Assembly: GCA_009691405.1 (NCBI GenBank)
Contig: SICN01000005.1
Coordinates: forward strand, 1-56,115
Reading direction: 5' to 3'
Length of the DNA: 56,115 nt
DNA from: Candidatus Peribacteria bacterium
Lineage (GTDB): Bacteria; Patescibacteriota; Gracilibacteria; Peribacterales; Peribacteraceae
This document shows, piece after piece, positions 34,663 through 43,213 of this stretch (position 1 is its first letter; every line of letters begins with the position of its first letter). The position numbers were made by a program, and so were the translations under genes. Under the pieces are notes generated by a model. It saw only the letters and a list, made by a program, of their open reading frames with translations. It did no database searches and was not told the DNA's origin.

Positions 34663-36078
34663 CTAGTCGTTTGGAGACTCGATCGTATAGGCGCAGCGAT
34701 CGCATTTGAGGAATGTCGATCCGGCCTGATGAATCTCGACCAAAGAACCCTTCCTGCACTCGGGGCAAAGCTTGCCGCTCATGAACGCAGGCGATGAGAA
34801 TGCAGCGGGCTTACTGGTCGGTGAATGCTCTCGGATCGAAACAGATCTTGGGTGATCCCTGAGCTTCTGCAGTACTTTTGCCTCGATCTGACGAATGCGC
34901 TCTCTCGTGACATTGAATTCTTTACCGACCTCTTCAAGCGTGTGGCCGATGCCATCTCTAAGACCGAAGCGCATCTCGATGATTTTCCGTTCTCTTGGGG
35001 TCAGGTACTCGAGCATCGCATGCACATTCTCTTTACGGAGCTGCCTGTTGGTCGCATCGAACGGGTTCACCGCTTCCTCATCCTCGATGAAGTCCCCAAG
35101 CTTGCTGTCCTCTTCGGAACCGACCGGAGCCTCAAGAGAGATGATGTCTTGACTGATTTTCTGAATGTGACGCACTTTCTTGATGTCCATTTCCATTTCG
35201 ACCGCGAGTTCTTCGACCGTCGGCTCGCGACCGAGTTCCTGCACGAGTCTGCGCTGCGTGTGGGTCAGCTTATTGATCGTCTCGACCATGTGCACGGGAA
35301 TTCGAATCGTGCGTGCTTGATCGGCTATCGCTCGTGTAATTGCCTGACGAATCCACCACGTTGCGTACGTACTGAACTTAAACCCGCGTTCCGGATCAAA
35401 CTTCTCGACGGCGCGGAACAAACCGATATTGCCCTCCTGAATGAGATCCAGAAAAGACAGTCCTCTTCCGATGTACTTCTTCGCAATCGACACCACAAGA
35501 CGCAGGTTCGCTTCGGCAAGTTGCTGTTTGGCACCGGCATCGCCTTTGCGGATGCGGCGCGCAAGCTCGACTTCTTTTCGTCCGTCGATCAGGGGGACGC
35601 GACCGATCTCGGAGAGATACATGCGAACCGAGTCGTTGCTGATCTCGAGGAGATCCACCTCGCGCTCTTTCTTTTTCTTCTTGTCGTCGGCTGCCGCTTT
35701 CTTCGGATCCACCGTGATGCTGATACCGGCGGTGGCAACAACTTCGAGAGACGCGTCATCCGTATCGGAAGCCGTCGTCGCACCGGTTCCCGCCTCGCTG
35801 TCCTGGATTTGCGCGGGAGTCTGCGTATTGGCTTTTCGCTGCCAGATCAAGGTGTCTTTCACGTCGATCACGTCGATACCGAGACTCACGAAAAGCGTAT
35901 AGACCTCATCGAGGAGATCGATATTTTCCTCCGCATTCGGAACAGCCTTCAGGATTTCCTGATGCGTAACGTAACGCTGCTCTCTGCCTTTTTTCACAAG
36001 GTGACGAATCTCCTCTGGAAACGCCTTCAATTCGTCATCAGTCGGCTGATGAATGAAGCTTCGTGGGTGCGAGGCCAT
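34663..36078 (-). CDS. rpoD: Primary sigma factor RpoD with extra C-terminal zinc ribbon
   Basis: This 471-residue sigma70 directs RNA polymerase to housekeeping promoters. A region 1.1-like N-terminus is followed by region 1.2 ([16 protein letters not shown]), region 2 ([47 protein letters not shown]), region 3 ([14 protein letters not shown]) and region 4 ([35 protein letters not shown]). A normal sigma ends shortly after region 4.2. Here about 60 more residues follow, including CPEC (438-441) and CDRC (459-462), a four-cysteine zinc-ribbon pattern similar to topoisomerase I ribbons. The gene follows dnaG, the classic macromolecular synthesis order. Confidence 0.95.
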   Translation of the reverse strand: MASHPRSFIHQPTDDELKAFPEEIRHLVKKGREQRYVTHQEILKAVPNAEENIDLLDEVYTLFVSLGIDVIDVKDTLIWQRKANTQTPAQIQDSEAGTGATTASDTDDASLEVVATAGISITVDPKKAAADDKKKKKEREVDLLEISNDSVRMYLSEIGRVPLIDGRKEVELARRIRKGDAGAKQQLAEANLRLVVSIAKKYIGRGLSFLDLIQEGNIGLFRAVEKFDPERGFKFSTYATWWIRQAITRAIADQARTIRIPVHMVETINKLTHTQRRLVQELGREPTVEELAVEMEMDIKKVRHIQKISQDIISLEAPVGSEEDSKLGDFIEDEEAVNPFDATNRQLRKENVHAMLEYLTPRERKIIEMRFGLRDGIGHTLEEVGKEFNVTRERIRQIEAKVLQKLRDHPRSVSIREHSPTSKPAAFSSPAFMSGKLCPECRKGSLVEIHQAGSTFLKCDRCAYTIESPND

Positions 36079-36128
36079 AAAAGTAGAAAGAGAGTATAGG
36101 GTGAGAGCGGCGAGCGCAAGCCCACGAA

Positions 36129-36205
36129 CGCAGCGGAAGATCCACCCGCCTACCGGCAGGCAGGTATCTTCCGCGGTACCGCGGAGGTTACGAACCTCCG
36201 CTACG
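36129..36205 (+). repeat. Two-hairpin palindromic repeat (copy A), 3' side of dnaG
   Basis: Hairpin 1 has GCGGAAGAT/ATCTTCCGC arms around the CCTACCGGCAGG core, and hairpin 2 is CGCGGAGGTT-ACG-AACCTCCGC. The same two hairpins occur in inverse orientation at 38001-38099. The edge of the module forms the TAG stop of dnaG. Confidence 0.85.
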
Positions 36206-37964
36206 AAGACTTTGCCATCTGTGTCAGCTTCACCAGCTGCTGGTACTGCGTCAGGAGCTTTGCTTCTTCATCGGCTCTGCCGTTCTTCCTTGCCTCTTTC
36301 AGCTCTGCAATAAGCTGAACCTGACGGGAGACAACCAATTCCCGATTTGCCGCACTGCACATCTTCCTGATTTCCCGCTGCGCCACGATATCGGACCACG
36401 ATGGAAAATTCTCCTCGCAATAGAGTGCAAGAACCTGCATGCGTTCTCGCAGAACTGGATCGATCGTAAGCGGAACCAAGATCTCGATAATCCCAAGCTC
36501 CGGTGCCGCAGATGAGGCGGCGAATCTGACAGCTTCAAGATGGGGTGAGGACAGAGGTATAAGTTCTCTGAGCAACGGTCGACACGTCGGGTACAGAAGT
36601 GCGAGGCCAATCGACAACTCGGCACTTGAAAATGGCGCATCGCCAAGAGCTGCCTTGGCTTCAAGTGTACGAGGCAGTGCAGACACATGTGCGAATGCAC
36701 GAAAATCCTGTGCAAATTCACTCGCTACCACACCAAATTCCTGCGCTGCCTTGTCCAGATAGGCGCGCAATTCCACTGATGTCGGAAGCATAGCAAGCAG
36801 TGGAAACAAGGTCTCCGCAATGCGACGCTTGCCTGCGGGTTCGGTGCGATCCGGAAGGAGCTTCAACCTGCCGATCACCGAGTCGAGATACGGAATCGCC
36901 TGCTCCTGCACGATCGTTCGGAATAATCCCGGATCACGCTGCACCAGTTCATCGGGGTCTTTTGCGGGAAGCGAAACCGAAAGAATCCGAAGCTGCGCCT
37001 TGCTGAGAAGTTCGAATGCCCTTCCCGCTGCAAGCTGACCAGCATTGTCCTGATCAAGACAGAGCACCACTTCATCGGCGTACCGCTTGAGTATTTTCAC
37101 ATGCTCTTCGGTGAGCGCCGTACCGCTCACCGCGACGACATTCTCAACGCCCGCTTTGTGCGAGGCGACGGCGTCGAAGTATCCTTCAACGAGAACGACT
37201 CTATGAGATTTCCTGATCGCATCACGCGCATGAAAAAGTCCGAAGAGCACCGCCGATTTGTTGTAGAGAATGGTCTCCGGAGAGTTGACATACTTCGCAT
37301 CATTTTCACCCATCGTTCTGCCCCCAAACCCGATGATGACTCCTTGCGCATCGGTGATCGGGAACTGGATGCGATGACGGAAGCGATCGTAGATGCGCTC
37401 CTGCTCGAGCTCTTTCTGCACACCGAGACCGCTACCGACAATCTCTGCTCTCGAGAAACCCGCTTTCAAGAGATGCTCATACGTCTCCGAAAATGAATCC
37501 GGTGCGTAGCCGATAGCAAATTTCTCGAGCAGCTCGGCCGTTACTCCCCGCTTCAACACGTAGTCTTTTGCATTCGGCGTCGACTGTAATTTCGATGCGA
37601 AGAAACGAGAGGCGGAATCCAAACATTCGCGAAAGCGTTCCCTTTCATCTTTGCTGACAGCAGGCTTAGTTTGACGCATACCCTCCTTTGGAAGCTCCAC
37701 TCCCGCCTTCTCTGCAAGCATGCGAAGCGCTGAGGGAAAATCGATGCCTTCGATCTTCTGCACGAAGCTGAAGATGTCTCCTCCGCTTTGGCATGCAAAA
37801 CAGTACGCAATGCCCTTATCCGGCGAGACGAGAAGGCTCGGCTTGCTGTCATTATGAAATGGGCAGAGAGCCACAAAACTTTTGCCTTTGCGCTTCAACT
37901 GACAGTACTGACTGACGAGCTGATCGATCGGAAGCCGAAGTTTGATCTCGTCTTTTGCGTCCAC
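36201..37964 (-). CDS. dnaG: DNA primase DnaG
   Basis: The 587 residues make RNA primers at the replication fork. The N-terminal zinc-binding domain has [10 protein letters not shown] and [10 protein letters not shown] (CHC2 pattern), followed by GVELPKEGM. The RNA polymerase core has [22 protein letters not shown] and the Toprim acids ([23 protein letters not shown]). The C-terminal helicase-binding domain is divergent. The GTG at 37964 is favoured: TATACT lies 8 nt upstream and the family start ([16 protein letters not shown]) follows at once. The longer frame to 38000 begins inside a repeat. Its TAG stop is contributed by repeat copy A. Confidence 0.94.
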   Translation of the reverse strand: MDAKDEIKLRLPIDQLVSQYCQLKRKGKSFVALCPFHNDSKPSLLVSPDKGIAYCFACQSGGDIFSFVQKIEGIDFPSALRMLAEKAGVELPKEGMRQTKPAVSKDERERFRECLDSASRFFASKLQSTPNAKDYVLKRGVTAELLEKFAIGYAPDSFSETYEHLLKAGFSRAEIVGSGLGVQKELEQERIYDRFRHRIQFPITDAQGVIIGFGGRTMGENDAKYVNSPETILYNKSAVLFGLFHARDAIRKSHRVVLVEGYFDAVASHKAGVENVVAVSGTALTEEHVKILKRYADEVVLCLDQDNAGQLAAGRAFELLSKAQLRILSVSLPAKDPDELVQRDPGLFRTIVQEQAIPYLDSVIGRLKLLPDRTEPAGKRRIAETLFPLLAMLPTSVELRAYLDKAAQEFGVVASEFAQDFRAFAHVSALPRTLEAKAALGDAPFSSAELSIGLALLYPTCRPLLRELIPLSSPHLEAVRFAASSAAPELGIIEILVPLTIDPVLRERMQVLALYCEENFPSWSDIVAQREIRKMCSAANRELVVSRQVQLIAELKEARKNGRADEEAKLLTQYQQLVKLTQMAKSS

Positions 37965-37972
37965 AGGGAGAG

Positions 37973-37978
37973 AGTATA
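37973..37978 (-). promoter_or_regulatory. -10 box TATACT, 8 nt before the dnaG GTG start
   Basis: GGTATACT, eight bases, GTG. It would allow dnaG-rpoD transcription apart from the exosortase block upstream. Confidence 0.45.
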
Positions 37979-38000
37979 CCTTGGAAATGAAAAATAGCAC

Positions 38001-38099
38001 CGCAGCGGAGGTTCGTAACCTCCGCGGTTATGGAGAGTCATTGCTCATATTTGCGGAAGATACCTGCCTGCCGGTAGGCGGGTGGATCTTCCGCTACGG
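38001..38099 (-). repeat. Two-hairpin palindromic repeat (copy B), 5' side of dnaG
   Basis: Read on the minus strand it has the same order as copy A: hairpin 1 with GCGGAAGAT/ATCTTCCGC and the CCTACCGGCAGG core, a 26-nt spacer, then CGCGGAGGTT/AACCTCCGC. Its edge forms the TAG stop of the VPEF-tailed protein gene at 38094. With copy A it encloses dnaG as inverted copies. Confidence 0.85.
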
Positions 38100-40085
38100 T
38101 TTTTCCTTATTCAAAATCTTGTGCCTCATAAAATATGCACAACCCGCAAGCAAGGCAAGCAGCCCAATCACAGAAAATTCCGGAACAGAGTTGCCTCCAC
38201 CCGCTCCGCTATTCTCACCTTCGCCGCCGGTGCCCTTCAGATTGTCGATATTCCAATAGCCATCGCTCACACTCACGGCAATACCCGTCGTATCAAATCC
38301 TCCATTTGTCGACGTGATCGTGCCCTGGTCATTGGCGACAAAACTCCAGCTGTTGCTTGCGGTGCACCCGAGTGTCGTGGCACCGGAACAGACACGAACA
38401 GAATCGTGCGAGACGCTCTTCGGAACGAAAAGAACGTAGCCTGAACTGTTGTTCACGGTTCTGTATCCTCCGGTCGGGTGAGCGTACGCTGTTTGACCGC
38501 TGGTATTCGCATTGAAATTCGTCGGATTATTGGCAAAAACGTTCCCTGCATATCCGCCGCAAACAAGACGAAAATCGAGCACATATTCCGCGATGGGGAT
38601 ACTACCTTTCTTAATGCGAGCGACATGAACTCCCGTTTGACTGCTTATTTGCGTCAAATCAATCGATTCGTTGTTCGCATCGACGATGGCATCAGCACCT
38701 CCCGAGAGCGTGATGCCGTTCTGCTTGCCGACGCAGCCGCACCAGCAAAAAGGAAATTCAAAATCACCTTTCGGACAAAACCACACGTTACTTGAATTTG
38801 CAGCGAGATAGCCTGCTGAAAAAGTGCCGGTGACTTGCAATGTCATGGAATCGACGTAAGCAGTACCTGTCAGAGCATCGGACAGGAAAAAGAGACAATC
38901 AGCGCTCGTGCATATTGCCGTGAGCGTTGCAGTGACGGCTTTCATTGTAGCGGACGTAAGACCGGTAAGTCCCCAAAGATCACTCGGACCGCCATATTCT
39001 TTCGTTTCATCTCCTCCGGTAGGCCAATCTGTCAGAACAGCCTTGTTTTCGGAAGTGTTCCCATTGATCGTCAAAGTCATAACACTGTCCTTCACATTTT
39101 CAGGAAAAACTGCATCGGTCTTTCGCTCCACCTTCACAGTCATCCCGGAAATCGTTGCACTTGAGTCCGGAATGAAAAACGTAAAGAGTGGTACCAAGCT
39201 TGCGGCCAAAAGATTGCTTGCCAATGTTCTTGTCGCATACACATCATCGCTTCCGATGATATTGGAAGCATTTGTCCATCCGCCGGACACGCTCCGGGGA
39301 TCCTTGAACCTTGTATTGGGGTCGATAACGTACATTCCCGGCAATCCTTCAGGATCGTAGAGATACTCGTACATTCCATCCCCAAGCGGACGAAGGGAAA
39401 TAGGATGGTCGAGAATCCGACCGTGCGTCTCCTGCAGATTCGGAGCATCGGACAGGAAGATGTCGGTACCTCTTTCATCACTCAGCACGATTTCATTCCG
39501 AATGAGACGCTGCCTCAGACCGCTGTCTTGCGTCACGGAAAACCGGAGATCCGCGGGGTCGACCGGACCCGTGACAAATATGTTTTTCATCACGGAAGAA
39601 CCGTGAACGGTAAAGCGAACTGTGATATTCGGAGTCAATGCGTATGCGACAGTATTCGGGGTCTCGAGATGAGCAACAGCATCACCCCGATACGTCAGCG
39701 TGAAAAAGTGACCGCCTTTGCTGAAAGTATAACTCGGATGGAAACGCGAAAACACGACCGAGGCATCCCCTGCCAGTCGATCAAAGACGATACCTTCTTT
39801 AGTCACACGCCCGGTTTCGTCGATCGGAACGAGCACTCCGTTCTCATCATGGGTGAAGACATCGGCGAGCGCCCCGACCGTCACGAATTCTCCGTTTTTC
39901 TTGACGAACGTAACGGTCTTCTCGGTTCGGAGTGGCGGAAACTCGCGATACTCAGACCCGAGACCGTAGGTGAGCGGATCCAAAACGGAATCGACAGGTT
40001 TGAAGGACTGTGCGACAGCCGAAAATGGTATCTGGATGAGCATGAAGACCAGAAGCAGAATCGATGCGGGTAGTCGCTGGTTCAT
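38094..40085 (-). CDS. Secreted protein with VPEF-type C-terminal sorting tail (cargo 1)
   Basis: This 663-residue protein has a clear signal peptide (MNQRLPASILLLVFMLIQ, ending AVAQ). It has a beta-rich body with VFTHDENGVLVPIDETGR, DPADLRFSVTQD and YLYDPEGLPGMYVIDP, and a Cys cluster (FCWCGCVG). At the C-terminus a Gly/Ser linker is followed by VPEFSVIGLLALLAG, a single hydrophobic helix and a basic tail (RHKILNKEKP). Signature, helix and basic end are the three parts of an exosortase/archaeosortase sorting signal (PEF-CTERM-like). The next gene upstream is a full-length paralogue with the same tail, and an exosortase-like enzyme precedes both. Start at 40085 is set by the signal peptide. 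Confidence 0.85.
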   Translation of the reverse strand: MNQRLPASILLLVFMLIQIPFSAVAQSFKPVDSVLDPLTYGLGSEYREFPPLRTEKTVTFVKKNGEFVTVGALADVFTHDENGVLVPIDETGRVTKEGIVFDRLAGDASVVFSRFHPSYTFSKGGHFFTLTYRGDAVAHLETPNTVAYALTPNITVRFTVHGSSVMKNIFVTGPVDPADLRFSVTQDSGLRQRLIRNEIVLSDERGTDIFLSDAPNLQETHGRILDHPISLRPLGDGMYEYLYDPEGLPGMYVIDPNTRFKDPRSVSGGWTNASNIIGSDDVYATRTLASNLLAASLVPLFTFFIPDSSATISGMTVKVERKTDAVFPENVKDSVMTLTINGNTSENKAVLTDWPTGGDETKEYGGPSDLWGLTGLTSATMKAVTATLTAICTSADCLFFLSDALTGTAYVDSMTLQVTGTFSAGYLAANSSNVWFCPKGDFEFPFCWCGCVGKQNGITLSGGADAIVDANNESIDLTQISSQTGVHVARIKKGSIPIAEYVLDFRLVCGGYAGNVFANNPTNFNANTSGQTAYAHPTGGYRTVNNSSGYVLFVPKSVSHDSVRVCSGATTLGCTASNSWSFVANDQGTITSTNGGFDTTGIAVSVSDGYWNIDNLKGTGGEGENSGAGGGNSVPEFSVIGLLALLAGCAYFMRHKILNKEKP

Positions 40086-40114
40086 GGAAGTAGAGCAGGG
40101 AAAACAGAGAAAAC

Positions 40115-42145
40115 TCAACGCAACACCCACTTTCGCAGAACGTATCCGCAAGAAGCAAGCAGGGCAAGAAGACCGATCGCCGAAAATTCCGGCACCGTCG
40201 TTCCTCCCGCACCGCTGCCTTCTCCTTCTCCGCCGCTTCCCTTCACACCCATAATCTGCCAATACCCGTCTGCAACGGTCGAGGTGATGCCGGTCGTATT
40301 GAATGCACCATTGGGAACGATGGTTCCTTGATCGTTTGCGTAGTAACTCCAGCTGTTTGCGCTCGTGCAGCCGAGCGAAACAGCGCCCGAGCAAATGCGC
40401 ACACGATCGTGAGAGACGCTCTTTGGGATGTAGAGCTTGTAACCGGTGCTGGCTCTGGGATCAAGCGTCGAAATGTGAAAGTAGGATTTCTGTCCACTGA
40501 AATCCGTTTGCACCGTCGCCGTTACATTCCCGCAACCAAAACTCATTCGGATGTCCGCAAGTCTCGTCGAGCCTTTCTTGAATCGAACAAGCTCATCGGT
40601 GCTCCCGCCATTCGTCGCCAAATCGTACGATTCATCACTCGCTCTCACGGCGGTAACGCCATCGGGAAGTGTTGCAAGACCCGCAGGCCCAACACAGCCG
40701 CCACAATGCGCTCCGCATACAAGAGTTCCCGGCGGATTCGCGCCACAAGGAGCATCAAAACCAGTATTTGCGCCGCAGACACCGCACGAACCTGATGTGC
40801 AATCCGCACCGGAAGTGCACGTCATTCCCCATGTCAGAAGATACGTCACGCTCACCCGTACATGATCGACCATGGCTGTGCCAATGGGAGTCTGGCAACC
40901 TGCGCAGGTTGCCACGGCTGCAATTGCAACTCCGAATTTAGTGCTCGTCACATCGGCAGTCGGATTGTTGATATCCGATGCCTGCCAGGCTTCACCCCAC
41001 AAATCTGTTTCGCTTCCGTACGTGACATAGGAGTTAGGGTCACTTGTTGCCCAATTATTCGCATTACTTCTGTCCGTCGATCCGATGACGCTAGTTTTGA
41101 CAATCCTGATTCTGGAATCTTTGACAGTCACTGACTCGCTGAAAGTCGCAGTACGATGGCGCTCTACCTCAACAGTGATTCCTTTAATAAATGCTCCTGT
41201 CGCAATGGAAAAAGCCATGCCCGTAACCCTGAGATAGTTTGTCGAATCACCCGAAGCTGTGATGCTCGATCCTGCATAGGAATCGCCTGACGTTACGGCA
41301 TTCGTAAGGTTTGACCACGATGCAGTTCCGAATCCACCGTCGTTTGCAAACATCAGACCATTAAGGGGTCCTGCCGTTGGATCGATGATGTACGTCTCGG
41401 GAAGTCCGGTTGGATCGTAGTCATATTCGTACAAACCTCCACCGAGTGCCCGAAGTGTGATCGGATGATCCAGTGGAACTCCCGATACGTCCTGCAATGA
41501 CGGAGCGAGTGTTCGGAAAAGAATGTTGGCTTCGGAGGTTTCGAAATCAATTCCATCCGATGTTGTTCTCTGTCGAAGTTCCGCATCCTGCGTCAATGCG
41601 AAACGGAGAGTGCTGCTGTCGACAGGTCCGTCGATTGTGATGGTTTTCCGTATGCCTGCTCCGTGAATCGAAAAACGCAAAATCGCGTGCGGCGAAAGGT
41701 CGTAGCGCACGACATTCGGCTTCTCGAGAATCGCCTCGGCAATTCCTTCGTACGTCAAACGAAAGAAGTGATTCCCGAGACGATACGTGTAACCGGGGAC
41801 GGACGCATCGAAATGCACGCGTGCATTGCGCGGGAGGCGATCGAAAACAATGCCATTTGCCGTGATCTTGCCGGTCTCGTCGATCGGAACGAGTGCACCG
41901 TTCTCATCGTGCGTGAAAATTTCTTCGCCGCTCGACACCGCCTGATACGATCCGTTTGGCAATCGAAACGTCACCGCACCGGTTGTGCGGAAAGAAGAAA
42001 CCTCGACGGCATTCCTGTCGACGCCAAACGTCACAGGGTCGAGCAAGACAGTCACCGGTTCGAAGGACTGCGCAAAGGCTGAAAACGGTATCTGCACAAA
42101 CGTGAACAGTGCGATCAAAACGATAGAAACCATCCGAGTGCTCAT
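40115..42145 (-). CDS. Secreted protein with VPEF-type C-terminal sorting tail (cargo 2)
   Basis: The 676-residue paralogue of cargo 1 shares its layout: signal peptide (MSTRMVSIVLIALFTFVQ, ending AFAQ), the opening SFEPVTVLLDPVTFGV, IFTHDENGALVPIDETGK, DSSTLRFALTQD, YDYDPTGLPETYIIDP, and near the end YKLYIPKSVSHDRVRICSG, also found in cargo 1. A Cys/Gly-rich segment (CTSGSCGVCG, CGAHCGGCVG) lies near residue 500. The end is VPEFSAIGLLALLAS, a hydrophobic helix and RKWVLR. An earlier ATG at 42178 overlaps the exosortase stop by 4 nt and may be the true coupled start. Confidence 0.85.
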   Translation of the reverse strand: MSTRMVSIVLIALFTFVQIPFSAFAQSFEPVTVLLDPVTFGVDRNAVEVSSFRTTGAVTFRLPNGSYQAVSSGEEIFTHDENGALVPIDETGKITANGIVFDRLPRNARVHFDASVPGYTYRLGNHFFRLTYEGIAEAILEKPNVVRYDLSPHAILRFSIHGAGIRKTITIDGPVDSSTLRFALTQDAELRQRTTSDGIDFETSEANILFRTLAPSLQDVSGVPLDHPITLRALGGGLYEYDYDPTGLPETYIIDPTAGPLNGLMFANDGGFGTASWSNLTNAVTSGDSYAGSSITASGDSTNYLRVTGMAFSIATGAFIKGITVEVERHRTATFSESVTVKDSRIRIVKTSVIGSTDRSNANNWATSDPNSYVTYGSETDLWGEAWQASDINNPTADVTSTKFGVAIAAVATCAGCQTPIGTAMVDHVRVSVTYLLTWGMTCTSGADCTSGSCGVCGANTGFDAPCGANPPGTLVCGAHCGGCVGPAGLATLPDGVTAVRASDESYDLATNGGSTDELVRFKKGSTRLADIRMSFGCGNVTATVQTDFSGQKSYFHISTLDPRASTGYKLYIPKSVSHDRVRICSGAVSLGCTSANSWSYYANDQGTIVPNGAFNTTGITSTVADGYWQIMGVKGSGGEGEGSGAGGTTVPEFSAIGLLALLASCGYVLRKWVLR

Positions 42146-42174
42146 ATGCGAAAAGAAATGTTGAACGCCTGCGG

Positions 42175-43173
42175 TCATTTCCTGCGAGTGATGAATTTTC
42201 TGATGAACGGAAACGCGAGAAGAAAGAAAAGAAAGAAGTAGACGCTCCCGATGACACTGTGAAACAGCGTGAGCGCAAACTCCGGATACTCGATGCCAAC
42301 AAGCATCAGCGTCACAATACGTAGAATATTCAGGAAAAAGACGGCAGTGAGACCGAGCACGAGTGCCAGAAGCGCACGCATCGAAGAGACTTTTTTGACC
42401 GTGCCGAGATAAAATACGAGATAGGTGAAGAAGAGCAGGAACAACAGCATGTACCCGAACCCCGCGCACGCAGCGCCGATGACGACCCGAAATCCGTCGA
42501 TGCTGATGAGCGTGTGCTCGATGTTCACGTACACGTTCCACGAAAAGAGCAGGAGAATCTTCGTGAGAAGCTGCATGATGAATGGAGCCAGCAACGTGAA
42601 GTACACAGCCTCGATCACACTGATGAAGAAACAACCGATGAGCGTGATGTAGATGACGAGTAGTTCCCATCCCTTACTGAGCGCTGTGAGTGGCGCAATG
42701 AACGCGTATGCGGGGAAGAAAGGAGTAACGATCGCAACTGCAACGACTGCGGCGACGATCGGTCCGCCAAGGAGCTTATTTTCTGCAATGAAATTGACGA
42801 TATACTGATAGATCGCATCGCTTGGATGCGTGAGCCAGAGTGCAAAGACGACCGTTGCAATGTAGAGCAGGAGCGAACAGTACTCGAACCAACGGATGCG
42901 CTCCTCAAGAATCGCAGGCGGTGTCGTGCGCGGCGGCTTCAGGTAGGCGCACATGAGGAGCACGAGTGCGAGCCACTCGATCGGAGATGCGGTGTAGTTC
43001 ACGATCTCAAGATGCGGTATGCCAATCAGGCGATCGAACCAAATGCTCGACGTGAGAAACGAACACAGAAATGCAAGCGCGAATGCAACGGAGAGATGCA
43101 GCAATTCGCTCTTGGTGATCCTGTTCCAGAATATTTTGATGTCGCTGATCGTCCCTTGGAAAACCGCATGCAT
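42175..43173 (-). CDS. Exosortase/archaeosortase-family transpeptidase
   Basis: This 332-residue protein has about eight to ten membrane helices. The C-terminal half holds the family's three catalytic residues at the right order and spacing: Cys236 in GAACAGFG, Arg285 in LNILRIVTLM and His305 in LFHSVIG. Exosortases cut at a short signature (PEP, PEF and similar) in C-terminal tails of secreted proteins and attach them to a lipid or other acceptor. Two neighbouring genes encode proteins with VPEF tails, and the first starts at or within 30 nt of this stop, so this appears to be a dedicated enzyme with its substrates. An AAAGGGG ribosome site lies near the ATG. Confidence 0.85.
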   Translation of the reverse strand: MHAVFQGTISDIKIFWNRITKSELLHLSVAFALAFLCSFLTSSIWFDRLIGIPHLEIVNYTASPIEWLALVLLMCAYLKPPRTTPPAILEERIRWFEYCSLLLYIATVVFALWLTHPSDAIYQYIVNFIAENKLLGGPIVAAVVAVAIVTPFFPAYAFIAPLTALSKGWELLVIYITLIGCFFISVIEAVYFTLLAPFIMQLLTKILLLFSWNVYVNIEHTLISIDGFRVVIGAACAGFGYMLLFLLFFTYLVFYLGTVKKVSSMRALLALVLGLTAVFFLNILRIVTLMLVGIEYPEFALTLFHSVIGSVYFFLFFLLAFPFIRKFITRRK

Positions 43174-43213
43174 AACGTACCCCTTTATAGAGGAAAAACC
43201 TGAAATTAGGAAG

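Noticed and set aside
40086-40394. Extended N-terminus of cargo 1 up to 40394
   Set aside because: The extra residues are Arg/Cys-rich out-of-frame translation of the cargo 2 3' end; the signal peptide at 40085 marks the start.
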